Shown here: positions 63,930-64,000 of the stretch, one piece after another | How positions within the stretch are numbered: position 1 is the first letter of the stretch | Layout of the letters: each line of letters begins with the position of its first letter | Source: Cellulophaga sp. HaHaR_3_176 | GTDB taxonomy: Bacteria; Bacteroidota; Bacteroidia; Flavobacteriales; Flavobacteriaceae | DNA length: 64,000 nt | Direction of reading: 5' to 3' | NCBI RefSeq assembly: GCF_019021925.1 | Contig: NZ_CP058990.1 | Coordinates: forward strand, 1,604,001-1,668,000 | Notes under the pieces: generated by a model | What the model was told of the DNA's origin: nothing | Seen by the model: the letters and a program-made list of their open reading frames with translations, nothing else | The model's database searches: none | Made by a program: the position numbers and the translations under genes

Positions 63930-64000
63930 AAAAATATAATTTTACACCTGATTATCAACAACTTACATCTTAAATAGATTTTTGGCACGCTGTTTGGTAT

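Noticed and set aside
63930..64000. Start of another gene at the right edge
   Set aside because: The last 70 bases show no start codon with a usable frame; nothing can be claimed.

Overview
The window is a 64-kb piece of an AT-rich chromosome from a member of the Flavobacteriaceae (Bacteroidota), probably marine. The evidence is the gene content (paired topoisomerase IV genes, sigma/anti-sigma/TonB receptor cluster, BatA-type protein, two DUF4870-like genes, SerC/SerA pair with an acyl-CoA reductase), many small lipoproteins, and several promoters of the Bacteroidota type (TTTG, about 20 bp, TAnnTTTG). The species cannot be named from the sequence alone. No rRNA, tRNA or CRISPR array was seen.

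Layout. 0-4.2 kb: start of parC, parE, an EamA transporter and ychF, all on the minus strand. 4.3-12.1 kb: ECF sigma factor, FecR-type anti-sigma factor and two tandem, paralogous TonB-dependent receptors, the first with an STN signalling domain; together they look like a cell-surface signalling and uptake unit. 12.2-16.6 kb: ferredoxin with a back-to-back promoter to acyl-CoA reductase, serC, a serA-like dehydrogenase and a DUF937 protein. 16.6-20.2 kb: small membrane and lipoproteins, then a His/Cys-rich small protein in front of a metal-type TonB receptor. 20.2-37.4 kb: folE, LolD-like ABC ATPase, CPBP proteases, a di-haem cytochrome c peroxidase next to a PhoX-like lipoprotein, a Tat-exported oxidoreductase, SGNH hydrolase, GT2 glycosyltransferase, BatA-like protein, a dihydroorotase-like protein without its metal ligands, and hydrolases. 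37.4-43.0 kb: an accessory block of small minus-strand genes of mostly unknown function.

43.2-53.9 kb is the remarkable region: an integron-like gene-cassette array with no integrase visible in the window. Six long hairpin elements of about 140-205 bp separate small ORFs. The outer ends of each ORF-plus-hairpin unit carry 9-10 bp that are complementary across the ORF and differ from unit to unit, which is the signature of integron cassettes (R'' of attC paired with the core base sequence carried at the other end of the same cassette). Seven cassettes can be delimited (thioredoxin-like, three of unknown function, NTR/TIMP-like, a cytochrome oxidase subunit I-like fragment with a frameshifted neighbour, beta-lactamase-fold hydrolase). 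Two near-identical short palindromic sites sit at the head of the two cassette groups and could be the entry (attI-like) sites. An IS3-family element and a LysR-mdaB pair lie between the groups.

53.9-64 kb is core chromosome again: MBL-fold hydrolase, a large conserved protein of unknown function, bcp peroxiredoxin, an endonuclease III lacking the iron-sulfur cluster, a 47-residue small protein, an ECF sigma factor, uvrA, and a PQQ-like beta-propeller protein.
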